A stretch of DNA of 64,000 nucleotides from Luteimicrobium sp049844995 (lineage in GTDB: Bacteria > Actinomycetota > Actinomycetes > Actinomycetales > Cellulomonadaceae): NCBI RefSeq assembly GCF_049844995.1, contig NZ_JBNCMC010000008.1:46310-110309 (forward strand). Direction: 5' to 3'. The translations under genes and the position numbers were made by a program. Shown one piece after another: positions 49,782 to 57,972 of the stretch. Below the pieces are notes generated by a model. It was given only the letters and a program-made list of their open reading frames with translations. It searched no databases and had not been told where the DNA came from. Position 1 is the first letter of the stretch, and every line of letters starts with the position of its first letter.

Positions 49782-51067
49782 GCCCGTCCCCGCTGCCTGC
49801 CGGCGGCGTCCCCACCGGTCCGCGCGCCAACGAGGTCCTGTTCGGCGGGTCGGGCCGCGGCCCCCTGCCCGCGACCGCGCGGCCCGCGACGCTCGCCGTC
49901 CGCGGCGGCCACCGCCGCTCCGACTACGCCGAGACGTCCGAGGGACTGTTCCTCACCCAGGGCTACGTCTACGACTCCGCGGCCGACGCCGAGGCGGCGT
50001 TCAAGGGCGAGCAGGAGCGGTTCGTCTACTCGCGCTACGGCAACCCGACCGTCCACACGTTCGAGGAGCGCCTGCGCCTCATCGAGGGCGCCGAGGCGTG
50101 CTACGCGACCGCCTCCGGCATGTCGGCGGTCTTCACGTCGCTCGCCGCGCTCGTCGGGCGGGGCTCGCGCATCGTGTCGGCGCGCGCGCTGTTCGGCTCG
50201 ACCGTCGTGATCTACGAGGAGATCTTCGCCAAGTGGGGCGTCACGGTCGACTACGTCGACGGGCACGTGCTCTCGCAGTGGGAGGAGGCGCTCGCGACCC
50301 CCGCCGACGTCGTGTTCTTCGAGACGCCGTCCAACCCCATGCAGGACCTCGTCGACGTGCGCGCGGTGACCGACCTCGCGCACCGCGCGGGCGCCGTCGT
50401 CGTGCTCGACAACGTCTTCGCGACCCCCGTGCTGCAGAAGCCGCTCGAGCTCGGCGCGGACGTCGTCGTGTACTCGGCCACCAAGCACATCGACGGCCAG
50501 GGCCGCGTGCTCGGCGGCGCGATCCTCGGGACGGCCGAGTTCCTCGAGGGCCCCGTCCAGACCTTCGTCCGGAACACCGGGCCGTCGCTGTCCGCGTTCA
50601 ACGCGTGGGTGCTGCTCAAGGGCCTCGAGACCCTGCCCGTCCGGGTCCGCGCCCAGAACGACGCCGCGCTGCAGGTCGCGACCGCGCTCGAGCCCCTCGA
50701 CGGGATCGGCCGCGTCCGGTACCCGTTCCTCGACTCGCACCCGCAGGTCGAGCTGGCCCGCGCGCAGCAGACCGGCGGCGGGACCGTCGTGACGTTCGAC
50801 CTCGAGGTGCCCGACGGCACCGACCCCGAGGACGCCAAGAAGCGCACGTTCGCGTTCCTCGACGCGCTCCAGGTCGTCGACATCTCGAACAACCTCGGCG
50901 ACGCCAAGTCCCTCATCACCCATCCGGCCACCACGACGCACCGCAAGCTCGGCGCCGAGGGGCGGGCCGCCGTCGGGATCGCGGAGACGACCGTGCGGCT
51001 GTCCGTGGGGCTCGAGGACCCGCTCGACCTGATCGAGGACGTCGAGCAGGCGCTCGCGGCCCGCTGA
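49778..51067 (+). CDS. metZ: O-succinylhomoserine sulfhydrylase
   Basis: A 429-residue Cys/Met-metabolism PLP enzyme that makes homocysteine from O-succinylhomoserine and sulfide. It shows YSRYGNPTVHTFEERLRLIE, quoted in part, ATASGMSAVF, FETPSNPMQDLVD, the PLP Asp in VVLDNVFATP and Lys in YSATKHIDGQGRVLGG. SAKSLITHP-type wording (DAKSLITHPATTTH) binds substrate carboxylate. The direct sulfhydrylation route is supported by the rhodanese partner and by SAM-riboswitch control. O-acetylhomoserine specificity cannot be excluded. GTG start overlaps the rhodanese stop. Confidence 0.94.
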   Translation: MSPSPLPAGGVPTGPRANEVLFGGSGRGPLPATARPATLAVRGGHRRSDYAETSEGLFLTQGYVYDSAADAEAAFKGEQERFVYSRYGNPTVHTFEERLRLIEGAEACYATASGMSAVFTSLAALVGRGSRIVSARALFGSTVVIYEEIFAKWGVTVDYVDGHVLSQWEEALATPADVVFFETPSNPMQDLVDVRAVTDLAHRAGAVVVLDNVFATPVLQKPLELGADVVVYSATKHIDGQGRVLGGAILGTAEFLEGPVQTFVRNTGPSLSAFNAWVLLKGLETLPVRVRAQNDAALQVATALEPLDGIGRVRYPFLDSHPQVELARAQQTGGGTVVTFDLEVPDGTDPEDAKKRTFAFLDALQVVDISNNLGDAKSLITHPATTTHRKLGAEGRAAVGIAETTVRLSVGLEDPLDLIEDVEQALAAR

Positions 51068-51092
51068 GCGCCGGCCGTCTGCGGGCCGGCCG

Positions 51093-51734
51093 TCAGCCCC
51101 AGGCGGGAAGCTCGGGCAGGTCCGGGCCGCCGCGGCCGAGCAGCCAGGCCAGGACCTCGTGGTCGGCGAGCCCGTCCGGGACCTCGACCCCGGGGGCGCG
51201 CGTCGGGAGGAGCGCGAGCTCGTCGGGCAGGAACGTGCGCGCGAAGTCCCCGGGCCACTGCCCGCTGTGGTGGTCGCCGCCGAGGTCGAAGCGGTGCACC
51301 TCGAGCTCGCGCCACCGGGACGTCAGCAGGCGCATGGCCGGGTAGCTCTCCGCGGGCGTGGAGACCTCGCCCGTCCAGACCTCGTCCGGCAGTGCCGAGA
51401 GCGTGACGTCGCACGCGACCGCGCTGACCTCGACGTCCGCGGCGATGGCCGCCCAGTCCCGGCCGGCCCCCGCCTCGATCTCGGCCGCCCGCCCCGCGGA
51501 CCCGCCGACGTACTTCTCCGTCGTGACGCCGATCGCCGCGGCGACGGCCATCCGGGCCGTCGCGTCCGCGTGGCGCGCCACGTGCGTCAGCAGGTGCCCC
51601 ACCGTCCAGCCGGGCAGCCGTGTGGGCGCCGCCGGGTCGAGCGGCTCGTTGTCGAGGTCGTCGAGCAGGCGGCGGTGGGAGTCGGTGATGCGGGCGAGGT
51701 AGAGCTCGGCCTGGTCGGGGGACGCGATCGTCAT
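51093..51734 (-). CDS. Mycothiol-dependent maleylpyruvate isomerase family protein
   Basis: A 213-residue DinB/MDMPI-fold protein (TIGR03083 type). The metal-binding N-terminal part has LPGWTVGHLLTHVARHADA, with conserved His residues. A third His-containing segment, RWRELEVHRFDLGG, lies near 150. The family uses mycothiol, typical of actinobacteria. The reaction is not identifiable. ATG has GGGAGGAT six bases upstream. It is divergent from the MBL hydrolase gene. Confidence 0.9.
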   Translation of the reverse strand: MTIASPDQAELYLARITDSHRRLLDDLDNEPLDPAAPTRLPGWTVGHLLTHVARHADATARMAVAAAIGVTTEKYVGGSAGRAAEIEAGAGRDWAAIAADVEVSAVACDVTLSALPDEVWTGEVSTPAESYPAMRLLTSRWRELEVHRFDLGGDHHSGQWPGDFARTFLPDELALLPTRAPGVEVPDGLADHEVLAWLLGRGGPDLPELPAWG

Positions 51735-51771
51735 GGCACCATCCTCCCGCGCGCGGGCGAGGATGGGTGAC

Positions 51772-52590
51772 GTGACCGCCGTAACGCCCTCAGCGACCCT
51801 CGTCCGCGCCGACAACCCCGGACCCATGACCCTCGACGGCACGAACACGTGGGTGCTTCGCGCCCCCGGCGCGGCCGGCTGTCTGGTGGTGGACCCCGGG
51901 CCCGACGACGCCGCCCACCTCGCCCGCGTCGCCGACGTCGCGCGGGGCGACGGGAGCGGCCGGGTGGCGGCCGTCGTCGTGACGCACCGGCACGCCGACC
52001 ACACCGCCGGGGCGGCGCGGTTCGCGGGCACCGTCGGCGCACCGCTCCGGGCCGCCCTGCCCGAGCTCTGCTCCTGGGGCGCCGAGCCGCTGCGGCACGA
52101 CGAGGACCTCGACGTCGACGGGCTCCACACGATCGTCATCACGACGCCCGGGCACACGTCCGACTCCGTGACCCTGCTCCTGCCCGACGACGGCCCCGCG
52201 GGCTCGATGCTGACCGGCGACACCGTCCTCGGCGAGGGCAGCACCGTCCTCATGGAGCGCGACGGCGGCGACCTCGGGGACTACCTCGCGTCGCTCGACC
52301 TGCTCGCCCAGGGGTGCCGGTACTGGGGACCCCCGGTGACCGGGCTGCCGGGGCACGGGCCCGTCATCATGGACCTCGCCGTCCGGATCGCCGAGTACCA
52401 GCGGCACCGGCTCGCACGGCTCGACGAGGTGCGCGCGGCGCTCGTCCTCCTCGGCGTGCGGGCGGACGCGACGGACCCGGCCGTGGTGAGCGCCGTCGTC
52501 GGGCGCGTGTACCGGGAGGTCGGCAAAGAGCTGCGCCCGGCGGCCGAGCAGAGCGTGCGCGTCCAGCTCGCGTACCTCGCCCGTCGCTGA
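51772..52590 (+). CDS. Metallo-beta-lactamase-fold hydrolase
   Basis: A 272-residue MBL hydrolase of the LACTB2/glyoxalase-II-like group. Metal ligands are in VTHRHADHTAGAARF (HxHxDH), TTPGHTSDSV, LTGDTVLG and GLPGHGPVI, and a C-terminal winged-helix-like region follows (about 205-272). It may act on a thioester or nucleic-acid substrate. GTG at 51772 follows GAGGAT by 7 nt, a leaderless layout; an in-frame ATG at 51763 is the alternative. Confidence 0.92.
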   Translation: MTAVTPSATLVRADNPGPMTLDGTNTWVLRAPGAAGCLVVDPGPDDAAHLARVADVARGDGSGRVAAVVVTHRHADHTAGAARFAGTVGAPLRAALPELCSWGAEPLRHDEDLDVDGLHTIVITTPGHTSDSVTLLLPDDGPAGSMLTGDTVLGEGSTVLMERDGGDLGDYLASLDLLAQGCRYWGPPVTGLPGHGPVIMDLAVRIAEYQRHRLARLDEVRAALVLLGVRADATDPAVVSAVVGRVYREVGKELRPAAEQSVRVQLAYLARR

Positions 52591-52612
52591 CGTCCCCGGG
52601 TGGGGGCCGCCG

Positions 52613-53875
52613 TCAGCGAGCAGCGGGGAGCGGGCGAAGCACGAGCGCCGCGAGCACCGCGGCCGACACCGCCAGCCCGGCGACGAGCGCCCCCAGCGCG
52701 CCCCAGCCGTGCGACGCGAACGCGTACCCGGCGAGCCAGCCGATCACGCTCGAACCGGCGTAGTAGAAGAGGTTGTACAGGCTCGTCGCCTGGGCGCGAC
52801 CCTGCGGGGTCCGCTGCCCGGTCCACCCCGACGCGACGGCGTGCGCCCCGAAGAACCCGGCGGTGAACACGACGAGCCCGACGAGCACGACCGGCAGCCA
52901 GGCCACGAGCGTCAGCGCGAGCCCGGCGAGCTCGACGACGACGGAGCCCACCAGCGCCGTCCGCCGCCCCAGCCGCTCGACGAGCCGCCCGGACGCCCGC
53001 GACGACGCCGTCCCGGCCAGGTAGGCGAGGAACAGGAGGCTGATCGCCGTCTGCGGCAGGTCGAAGGGGGCCGCCTCGAGCCGGAAGCCCAGGTAGTTGT
53101 AGACGGCGACGAACCCGCCCATGAGAGCGAAGCCCTGCCAGAACAGCACGAGCATGTCAGGGCGCCGGAGGTTCGCGAGGAGGTTGGCGCCGAGGCCCGG
53201 TCCGGCGCCGCGCGGCACGGGCACGAACCGGCGCGCGGGCGGGACGAGCGTGAGGAACACGGCCGTGGCCGCGGCGGCGAGGAGCGCGACGGTGGCCACG
53301 CCCCACCGCCAGCCCACGGCCTCGCCCACCGGCCCGGCGACGAGCCGGCCGAGCAGCCCGCCGATCGTCGTGCCCGCCACGTACGTCCCGGCCGCGCCGG
53401 GCACGTGCAGCCGGTGCACCTCCTCGGCGAGGTACGCGACCGCCACGGCGGGCAGGCCCGCGAGCGCCGCGCCCTCGAAGAACCGGACCACGAGCATCGG
53501 CGCGAGCCCGGGGACGAGCGGGACGACGAGCCCCAGCACGGTCGCGGACACGGTGCTCACGCTCATGGCCCGCACGCGCCCCCAGCGGTCCGCCACCGCG
53601 GACCACGGCACGACGGCGGCCGCGAGCCCCAGCGTCGCCGCCGACACGGTGAGGGCGGCGCGGGGCGCGCTGACGCGCAGGTCGGAGGCGAGGAGCGGGA
53701 GGACGCCCTGCAGCGAGTACAGCTGCGCGAACGTCGCGACGCCCGCCGCGAACAGCGCGACGAGGATGCGCCGGTACCCGCGGGATCCCCGGGTGTGCCC
53801 CTCCCACGACGACGGCGCTGCTGCGGGTTCCGTGGCGCAGTTCCTTCCGGGGCGGGGATCGGGGGGCGTCTCCAC
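52613..53875 (-). CDS. MFS transporter (YnfM-like)
   Basis: A 420-residue major facilitator with twelve helices. It shows the loop 2-3 motif VADRWGRVRAMSVS, VVRFFEGAALAGLPAVAVAY, and GRLVERLGRRTALVGS in the second half. The arrangement is like the YnfM/AraJ drug-efflux subfamily. Substrate unknown. GTG at 53875 is uncertain, because the first 30 residues are unconserved and a TAGCGT hexamer overlaps the start. The gene is convergent with the MBL hydrolase and divergent from the DJ-1 gene. Confidence 0.9.
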   Translation of the reverse strand: METPPDPRPGRNCATEPAAAPSSWEGHTRGSRGYRRILVALFAAGVATFAQLYSLQGVLPLLASDLRVSAPRAALTVSAATLGLAAAVVPWSAVADRWGRVRAMSVSTVSATVLGLVVPLVPGLAPMLVVRFFEGAALAGLPAVAVAYLAEEVHRLHVPGAAGTYVAGTTIGGLLGRLVAGPVGEAVGWRWGVATVALLAAAATAVFLTLVPPARRFVPVPRGAGPGLGANLLANLRRPDMLVLFWQGFALMGGFVAVYNYLGFRLEAAPFDLPQTAISLLFLAYLAGTASSRASGRLVERLGRRTALVGSVVVELAGLALTLVAWLPVVLVGLVVFTAGFFGAHAVASGWTGQRTPQGRAQATSLYNLFYYAGSSVIGWLAGYAFASHGWGALGALVAGLAVSAAVLAALVLRPLPAAR

Positions 53876-53950
53876 GCTACTGCCGGCCGCGCTGCGACCG
53901 GTCCGGAACGGTGCCTACGGTGAAGAACACCACACCGAAGGGAGCGCACC

Positions 53951-54520
53951 ATGTCCGACGCCGACCTGAACGGCCGCCGCGTGCTGGCGATCGTCACGAA
54001 CTACGGGGTGGAGCAGGACGAGCTCGTCGTACCCGTCGAGCACCTGCGGGACGACGGCGCGGAGGTCACGGTGGCGGCCGTGTCCGCCGACCCGATCGAG
54101 ACGCTCGTCGGCGACAAGGAGCCGGGCCGCACGGTCCGGCCCGACACGACCATCGCCACGGCGGACCCCGACGGCTACGACCTGCTCCTGGTCCCCGGGG
54201 GCACGATCAACGCGGACACCCTGCGTCTCGACGAGGACGCCCTCGACGTCGTGCGGTCGTTCGCGGACGCCGGGAAACCCATCGCCGCCATCTGCCACGG
54301 GCCGTGGGCGCTCGTGTCCGCGGGCGTCGTCGAGGGCAAGAACGTCACGTCGTACGCGTCGCTGCAGACGGACCTGCGCAACGCGGGCGTCGCGTCGTGG
54401 ACCGACACGTCGGTCGTCCGGGACGAGACGCGGTACCCGCTCGTGACCTCGCGGAACCCGGGCGACCTCGACGACTTCCTGGCCGCCGTCGACGACCTCC
54501 TCGTGTCCGGCGCGGCCTGA
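53951..54520 (+). CDS. DJ-1/PfpI family protein
   Basis: A 189-residue class I glutamine-amidotransferase-like protein. The nucleophile elbow has Cys in AAICHGPWALV, an upstream Glu lies in YGVEQDELVVP, and VPGGTINADTLR lines the site. The PfpI/YhbO subgroup includes deglycase or chaperone-type stress proteins. ATG has GAAGGGAG six bases upstream; TACGGT about 35 nt earlier may be the -10 box. Confidence 0.92.
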   Translation: MSDADLNGRRVLAIVTNYGVEQDELVVPVEHLRDDGAEVTVAAVSADPIETLVGDKEPGRTVRPDTTIATADPDGYDLLLVPGGTINADTLRLDEDALDVVRSFADAGKPIAAICHGPWALVSAGVVEGKNVTSYASLQTDLRNAGVASWTDTSVVRDETRYPLVTSRNPGDLDDFLAAVDDLLVSGAA

Positions 54521-54560
54521 ACCGACCGGGCCCGAACCGGCGGAGTGCTTGACTGAGCAC

Positions 54561-55208
54561 GTGAGCACCCCCGACGTCGCGCGGAGCCCGCGCGACCGCG
54601 TCTCCCCTGCCGGCCGGCTGATGGTCGGCGCGGTGGCCGGGGTCGTCGTCGGGGGCCTGTGCGCCCTCGTGCTGCCGGTCGTGCTCTCGTTGCTGCTCGG
54701 GTGGTGCACGGTGGCGGTCTGCTACGTCGTCTGGACGTGGATCACGGTGTGGCCCATGGACGCCCCGAGCACGGCCGGGCACGCGACCCGGGAGGAGCCG
54801 ACGCGCGGCATCACGCACGCGATCGTGGTGGTGGCGGCGGTCGCGAGCCTCGTGGGGGTCGGGATCGTGCTGCTGGGGCCGAACGTCCGCGACAAGGCCT
54901 CCGCCGCCGCCGTCGCGATCGCGAGCGTCGTCGCGTCGTGGGCGACCGTCCACACGCTGCTGGCGCTCGGCTACGCGCGCCTGTACTACAGCGGGCCCGA
55001 CGGCGGCATCGACTTCCACCAGACCGAGCCGCCGCAGTACTCGGACTTCGCGTACGTCGCGTTCACCGTCGGGATGAGCTACGCGATCTCGGACACCGAC
55101 GTGGGCTCGTCGGCGATCCGGCGGCTCGCGCTCGGGCACGCGCTGCTGTCGTACCTGTTCGGCACGGTCATCCTCGCGGCGCTGATCAACCTCGTCGCGG
55201 GGCTGTGA
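54561..55208 (+). CDS. DUF1345 membrane protein
   Basis: A 215-residue protein with five or six hydrophobic helices, of the DUF1345 family. Its signature is FHQTEPPQYSDFAYVAFTVG, which follows GYARLYYSGPDGGID, and MSYAISDTDV. Function unknown. GTG at 54561 lies 6 nt after TTGACT, matching the leaderless pattern; a TTG at 54549 is possible. The 3' end overlaps the antisense lipoprotein gene by 23 nt. Confidence 0.88.
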   Translation: MSTPDVARSPRDRVSPAGRLMVGAVAGVVVGGLCALVLPVVLSLLLGWCTVAVCYVVWTWITVWPMDAPSTAGHATREEPTRGITHAIVVVAAVASLVGVGIVLLGPNVRDKASAAAVAIASVVASWATVHTLLALGYARLYYSGPDGGIDFHQTEPPQYSDFAYVAFTVGMSYAISDTDVGSSAIRRLALGHALLSYLFGTVILAALINLVAGL

Positions 55209-55839
55209 GGTCCGCCCTCACCGCCGCCACGACGTCCTCGAGGGGGATGATCGCGCCGCGCAGCGCGCCCGGCGTCGCGTGGAACGTCGCGTCGTCGCCC
55301 TGGCCGTTCGGGACGACGGCCGCGTAGCCGAGCGCCGTCCGCACCTCGCCGGCGCTCGCGCCGGCGGGCTCGCCGCCCAGGAACAGGACGACGTCGGCGT
55401 CCCGGCCCGGCACCTCCGACGCGAGGGCGAACCCCTGGTACCCGGCGGTCGGCGTCGCGTCGTCGGCCGCGCAGCCCTCGGGGTCGATGACCGGGAGCAT
55501 GACCTCGAGCTGCCGCCCCTCGGCGGGGCGCGTCTCGCCCGGCCGCACGGCGATCACGTCGTCGATCGTGACGTGGAACATCTCGGTCACGGTCGCGCGG
55601 GACTCGTCCGGCGGCGCCTGGCTGGCCTGGGCTGCGTCGTCGTCCACGTGACCCCGCACGACGGCGTCGGTGAACGTGTCGAGGCTCTGCAGCGACGTGT
55701 AGCCGGCCGCGTCGATGACGCAGTGCGCCCGACCGCCCGCACCCGCGGCGCACCCGGCGAGCGACGAGCCTCCGACCACGGCGCACGCGACCGCGGCGGC
55801 GGCGACCGCCGACGACCTGACCCGGCCCCCACGCGTCAT
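55186..55839 (-). CDS. Hypothetical lipoprotein
   Basis: A 217-residue predicted lipoprotein of no family that I recognise. The signal peptide ends in lipobox SSLAGC with Cys30. The mature part has SLDTFTDAVVRGHVDDDAAQ, a beta-rich centre with VTEMFHVTIDDVIAVRPGE and VVLFLGGEPAGASAGEV. This layout resembles small secreted SpaA/DUF4352-like proteins, but no match is claimed. ATG follows TAGCGT by 7 nt (leaderless). It lies 25 nt after the APH-like gene on the same strand. Confidence 0.75.
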   Translation of the reverse strand: MTRGGRVRSSAVAAAAVACAVVGGSSLAGCAAGAGGRAHCVIDAAGYTSLQSLDTFTDAVVRGHVDDDAAQASQAPPDESRATVTEMFHVTIDDVIAVRPGETRPAEGRQLEVMLPVIDPEGCAADDATPTAGYQGFALASEVPGRDADVVLFLGGEPAGASAGEVRTALGYAAVVPNGQGDDATFHATPGALRGAIIPLEDVVAAVRADLTAPRRG

Positions 55840-55864
55840 GGGACCGACGCTAACCGAATCCCCG

Positions 55865-56644
55865 TCAGGTCGCGTCCCACAGCGCGCGGTAGTAGGCCGT
55901 GCGCTCGGCGTCGAGCTCGACGCCGTAGGCGGCGAGGAGCTCGTCCTCCCAGCCCGGGCCGTAGTTCCACTCCATGCTGTACGTCGCGACGGCGAGGTCC
56001 GCCCACGGGTCCGCGACGCCGAGGGTCCCGAGGTCGACGTGCGCGAGCCAGCGGCCGTCGTCGCCCAGCAGGGTGTTGGGGGCGCACGCGTCGCCGTGGC
56101 AGACGACGAGGCGCTCGGGCTCCGGGGCCTCGCCGGCCAGCCGGTCGAGCAGGTCCGGCTCGGCGTCGGGGCGGAGCCGGCCCCGCGCGACGCGCGACTG
56201 CACGCCCCAGTCGAACGGGCAGTCCTCGACGGGCAGCGCGTCGTGCAGGGCGCGCAGCCCCTCGCCGATCGCTCGCACGGCGGTGCGCGGGTCGGCCCGC
56301 CACCGGTCGCTGACCGCACTCTCGGCCGGGAGCGCCGCGGTCAGGAGCCAGGTCGCGCCGTCGTCGGCGGTCCCCGCGTCGAGGACCCGCGGGACGGGGG
56401 TGAACCGCCCGGCCCAGGCGAGACGCTCCGCCTCCGCGGCGAGGTCGAGCTCCGCGGCGCGCGGGGTCGCGGGCACCCACTTCACGAACCGGGCCCGCGG
56501 CCCGTCGCCCAGCCTGAACGTCAACCCGCCGACGGCGTTCTCCCAGACGGGTACGACGGCGTCGCCGACGGCGAGGCGCGTCACGACCGCGGGCACCGTG
56601 ACGTCGGCCGGGGGCGCACCCGACAGGTCGGACGGCACGGTCAT
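55865..56644 (-). CDS. APH(3')-family aminoglycoside phosphotransferase-like kinase
   Basis: A 259-residue kinase-fold protein. The ATP-binding Lys lies in ARFVKWVP, CPFDWGVQSRVARGR follows the inter-lobe helix, and the catalytic loop is VCHGDACAPNTLL. The metal site is HVDLGTLGVADPWADLAVA, and the C-terminus resembles the AFYRLLDE end of APH(3')-II (AYYRALWDA). From memory these line up well with aminoglycoside 3'-phosphotransferases, so kanamycin-type phosphorylation is possible but untested. It starts 17 nt after purQ on the same strand. The ATG lacks a clear Shine-Dalgarno. Confidence 0.85.
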   Translation of the reverse strand: MTVPSDLSGAPPADVTVPAVVTRLAVGDAVVPVWENAVGGLTFRLGDGPRARFVKWVPATPRAAELDLAAEAERLAWAGRFTPVPRVLDAGTADDGATWLLTAALPAESAVSDRWRADPRTAVRAIGEGLRALHDALPVEDCPFDWGVQSRVARGRLRPDAEPDLLDRLAGEAPEPERLVVCHGDACAPNTLLGDDGRWLAHVDLGTLGVADPWADLAVATYSMEWNYGPGWEDELLAAYGVELDAERTAYYRALWDAT

Positions 56645-56661
56645 CGTTGCGCGGGCGCGGC

Positions 56662-57393
56662 TCAGGCGGCGACGAGGTGCGCGAGCACCGACGTGAAGAA
56701 CGTCAGCCCGTCCGTGCCGGACCGCGGGCCCTCGGACGCGGCGGGGCCGAACCCGGCCTCGACCGCGTGCTCGGGGTGCGGCATGAGCCCGACGACGTTC
56801 CCGCGCGCGTTCGTGACGCCCGCGATCCCGCGGCGGGAGCCGTTCGGGTTCCAGCCGTCGTAGCGGAAGACGACGCGGCCCTCGCCCTCGAGCTCGTCGA
56901 GGGTGTGCTCGTCGGCGACGTACTGGCCGTCCTGGTTCTTGAGCGGGACGACGATCCGCTGGCCGCGGGTGTACTCGTTGGTCCACGCCGTCGACGCGTT
57001 CTCGACGATCAGCGGCTGCTCGCGGCAGATGAACGACAGGTGGTCGTTCTTGATCATCGAGCCGGGCAGCAGGTGGACCTCGGTGAGGACCTGGAAGCCG
57101 TTGCAGATGCCGAGCACCGGCAGGCCGCCGTTCGCGGCGTCGACGACCTTCTCCATGACCGGCGCGAACCGGCTGATCGCCCCGGCCCGCAGGTAGTCGC
57201 CGTACGAGAACCCGCCCGGGAGGACGACGGCGTCGACGTCGTGCAGGTCCGCGTCGCCGTGCCAGAGCGACACGGCCTCGCCGCCCGCCAGGCGGACCGC
57301 GCGCGCGGCGTCGCGGTCGTCGAGCGTGCCGGGGAAGGTGATGACGCCAACTCGAGCACCCTGCGCGCCCGTCGATGTGCCGGCGGCGCTCAT
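56662..57393 (-). CDS. purQ: Phosphoribosylformylglycinamidine synthase, glutaminase subunit
   Basis: A 243-residue glutamine amidotransferase that supplies ammonia to PurL in purine synthesis. It has VITFPGTLDDRDAARAVRLAG, LPGGFSYGDYLR, the nucleophile Cys in GICNGFQVLTE, and His/Glu in LMPHPEHAVE. The N-terminal 12 residues are unconserved. The ATG overlaps the purS stop (TGATG). No purL follows; an APH-like gene does instead. Confidence 0.96.
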   Translation of the reverse strand: MSAAGTSTGAQGARVGVITFPGTLDDRDAARAVRLAGGEAVSLWHGDADLHDVDAVVLPGGFSYGDYLRAGAISRFAPVMEKVVDAANGGLPVLGICNGFQVLTEVHLLPGSMIKNDHLSFICREQPLIVENASTAWTNEYTRGQRIVVPLKNQDGQYVADEHTLDELEGEGRVVFRYDGWNPNGSRRGIAGVTNARGNVVGLMPHPEHAVEAGFGPAASEGPRSGTDGLTFFTSVLAHLVAA

Positions 57394-57680
57394 CAGGCGA
57401 GGCCCTCGGACTCGACCGTGGCAGCGGCGTCGGCCTCGATGTCGGCGACGCGCACGACGTCCTCGATCACCGGGTTGGAGAGCACGGTCTCGGCCGCGCG
57501 CTGCGCGGCGTCGAGGACCTCGGGCGTCACGTCGCCCTCGACCTCGAGCTCGAAGCGCTTGCCCTGCCGGACGCTCAGGAACTGGTCGAAGCCCAGCCGC
57601 GGCAGGGCGCCGGCGACGGCCTTCCCCTGCGGGTCCAGGATCTCGGGCTTGGGCATGACGTCGACGACTACGCGTCCCAC
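57393..57680 (-). CDS. purS: Phosphoribosylformylglycinamidine synthase subunit PurS
   Basis: A 95-residue small subunit bridging PurQ and PurL. It has VVVDVMPKPEILDPQGKAVA, LGFDQFLSVRQGKRFELEVE and the late NPVIEDVVR, with an acidic tail slightly longer than usual. The GTG has AAGGAG five bases upstream. The expected upstream neighbour purC lies 5 kb away beyond two secreted-protein genes on the other strand. Confidence 0.95.
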   Translation of the reverse strand: MGRVVVDVMPKPEILDPQGKAVAGALPRLGFDQFLSVRQGKRFELEVEGDVTPEVLDAAQRAAETVLSNPVIEDVVRVADIEADAAATVESEGLA

Positions 57681-57832
57681 AGGGGCTCCTTCGAGGGGGG
57701 CGCCGCCGGCAGGAGCGCCGGACGGGCACGGGGCGGCGGGGATCCGGGGCAAGTCTACCGGCGGCGACGGGCGCGACGGGCCTTCCCCGACCGCCGGACC
57801 TTCACCCGCGCACCCCTTGGCGGCGAAGACAC

Positions 57833-57851
57833 GCGTCACGTAGCGTGACGC
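57833..57851. promoter_or_regulatory. Perfect palindrome upstream of the beta-helix protein gene
   Basis: GCGTCACG, TAG, CGTGACGC form a perfect 19-bp inverted repeat in the 292-bp interval between purS and the secreted protein gene. It is a candidate operator for the latter; the binding protein is unknown. Nothing else in 57681-57972 could be named. Confidence 0.55.
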
Positions 57852-57972
57852 TCGCAGCGCGTGGCTCCGCCTGGAGACGCACCCGCGCTGTGCACGTCCA
57901 TCGAGCCTCCCCCGTTCGCTTGCGGAGCCACGGGCCGGGGTCGGTGCTCGCGTTCGAAGGAGAACACGAGAG

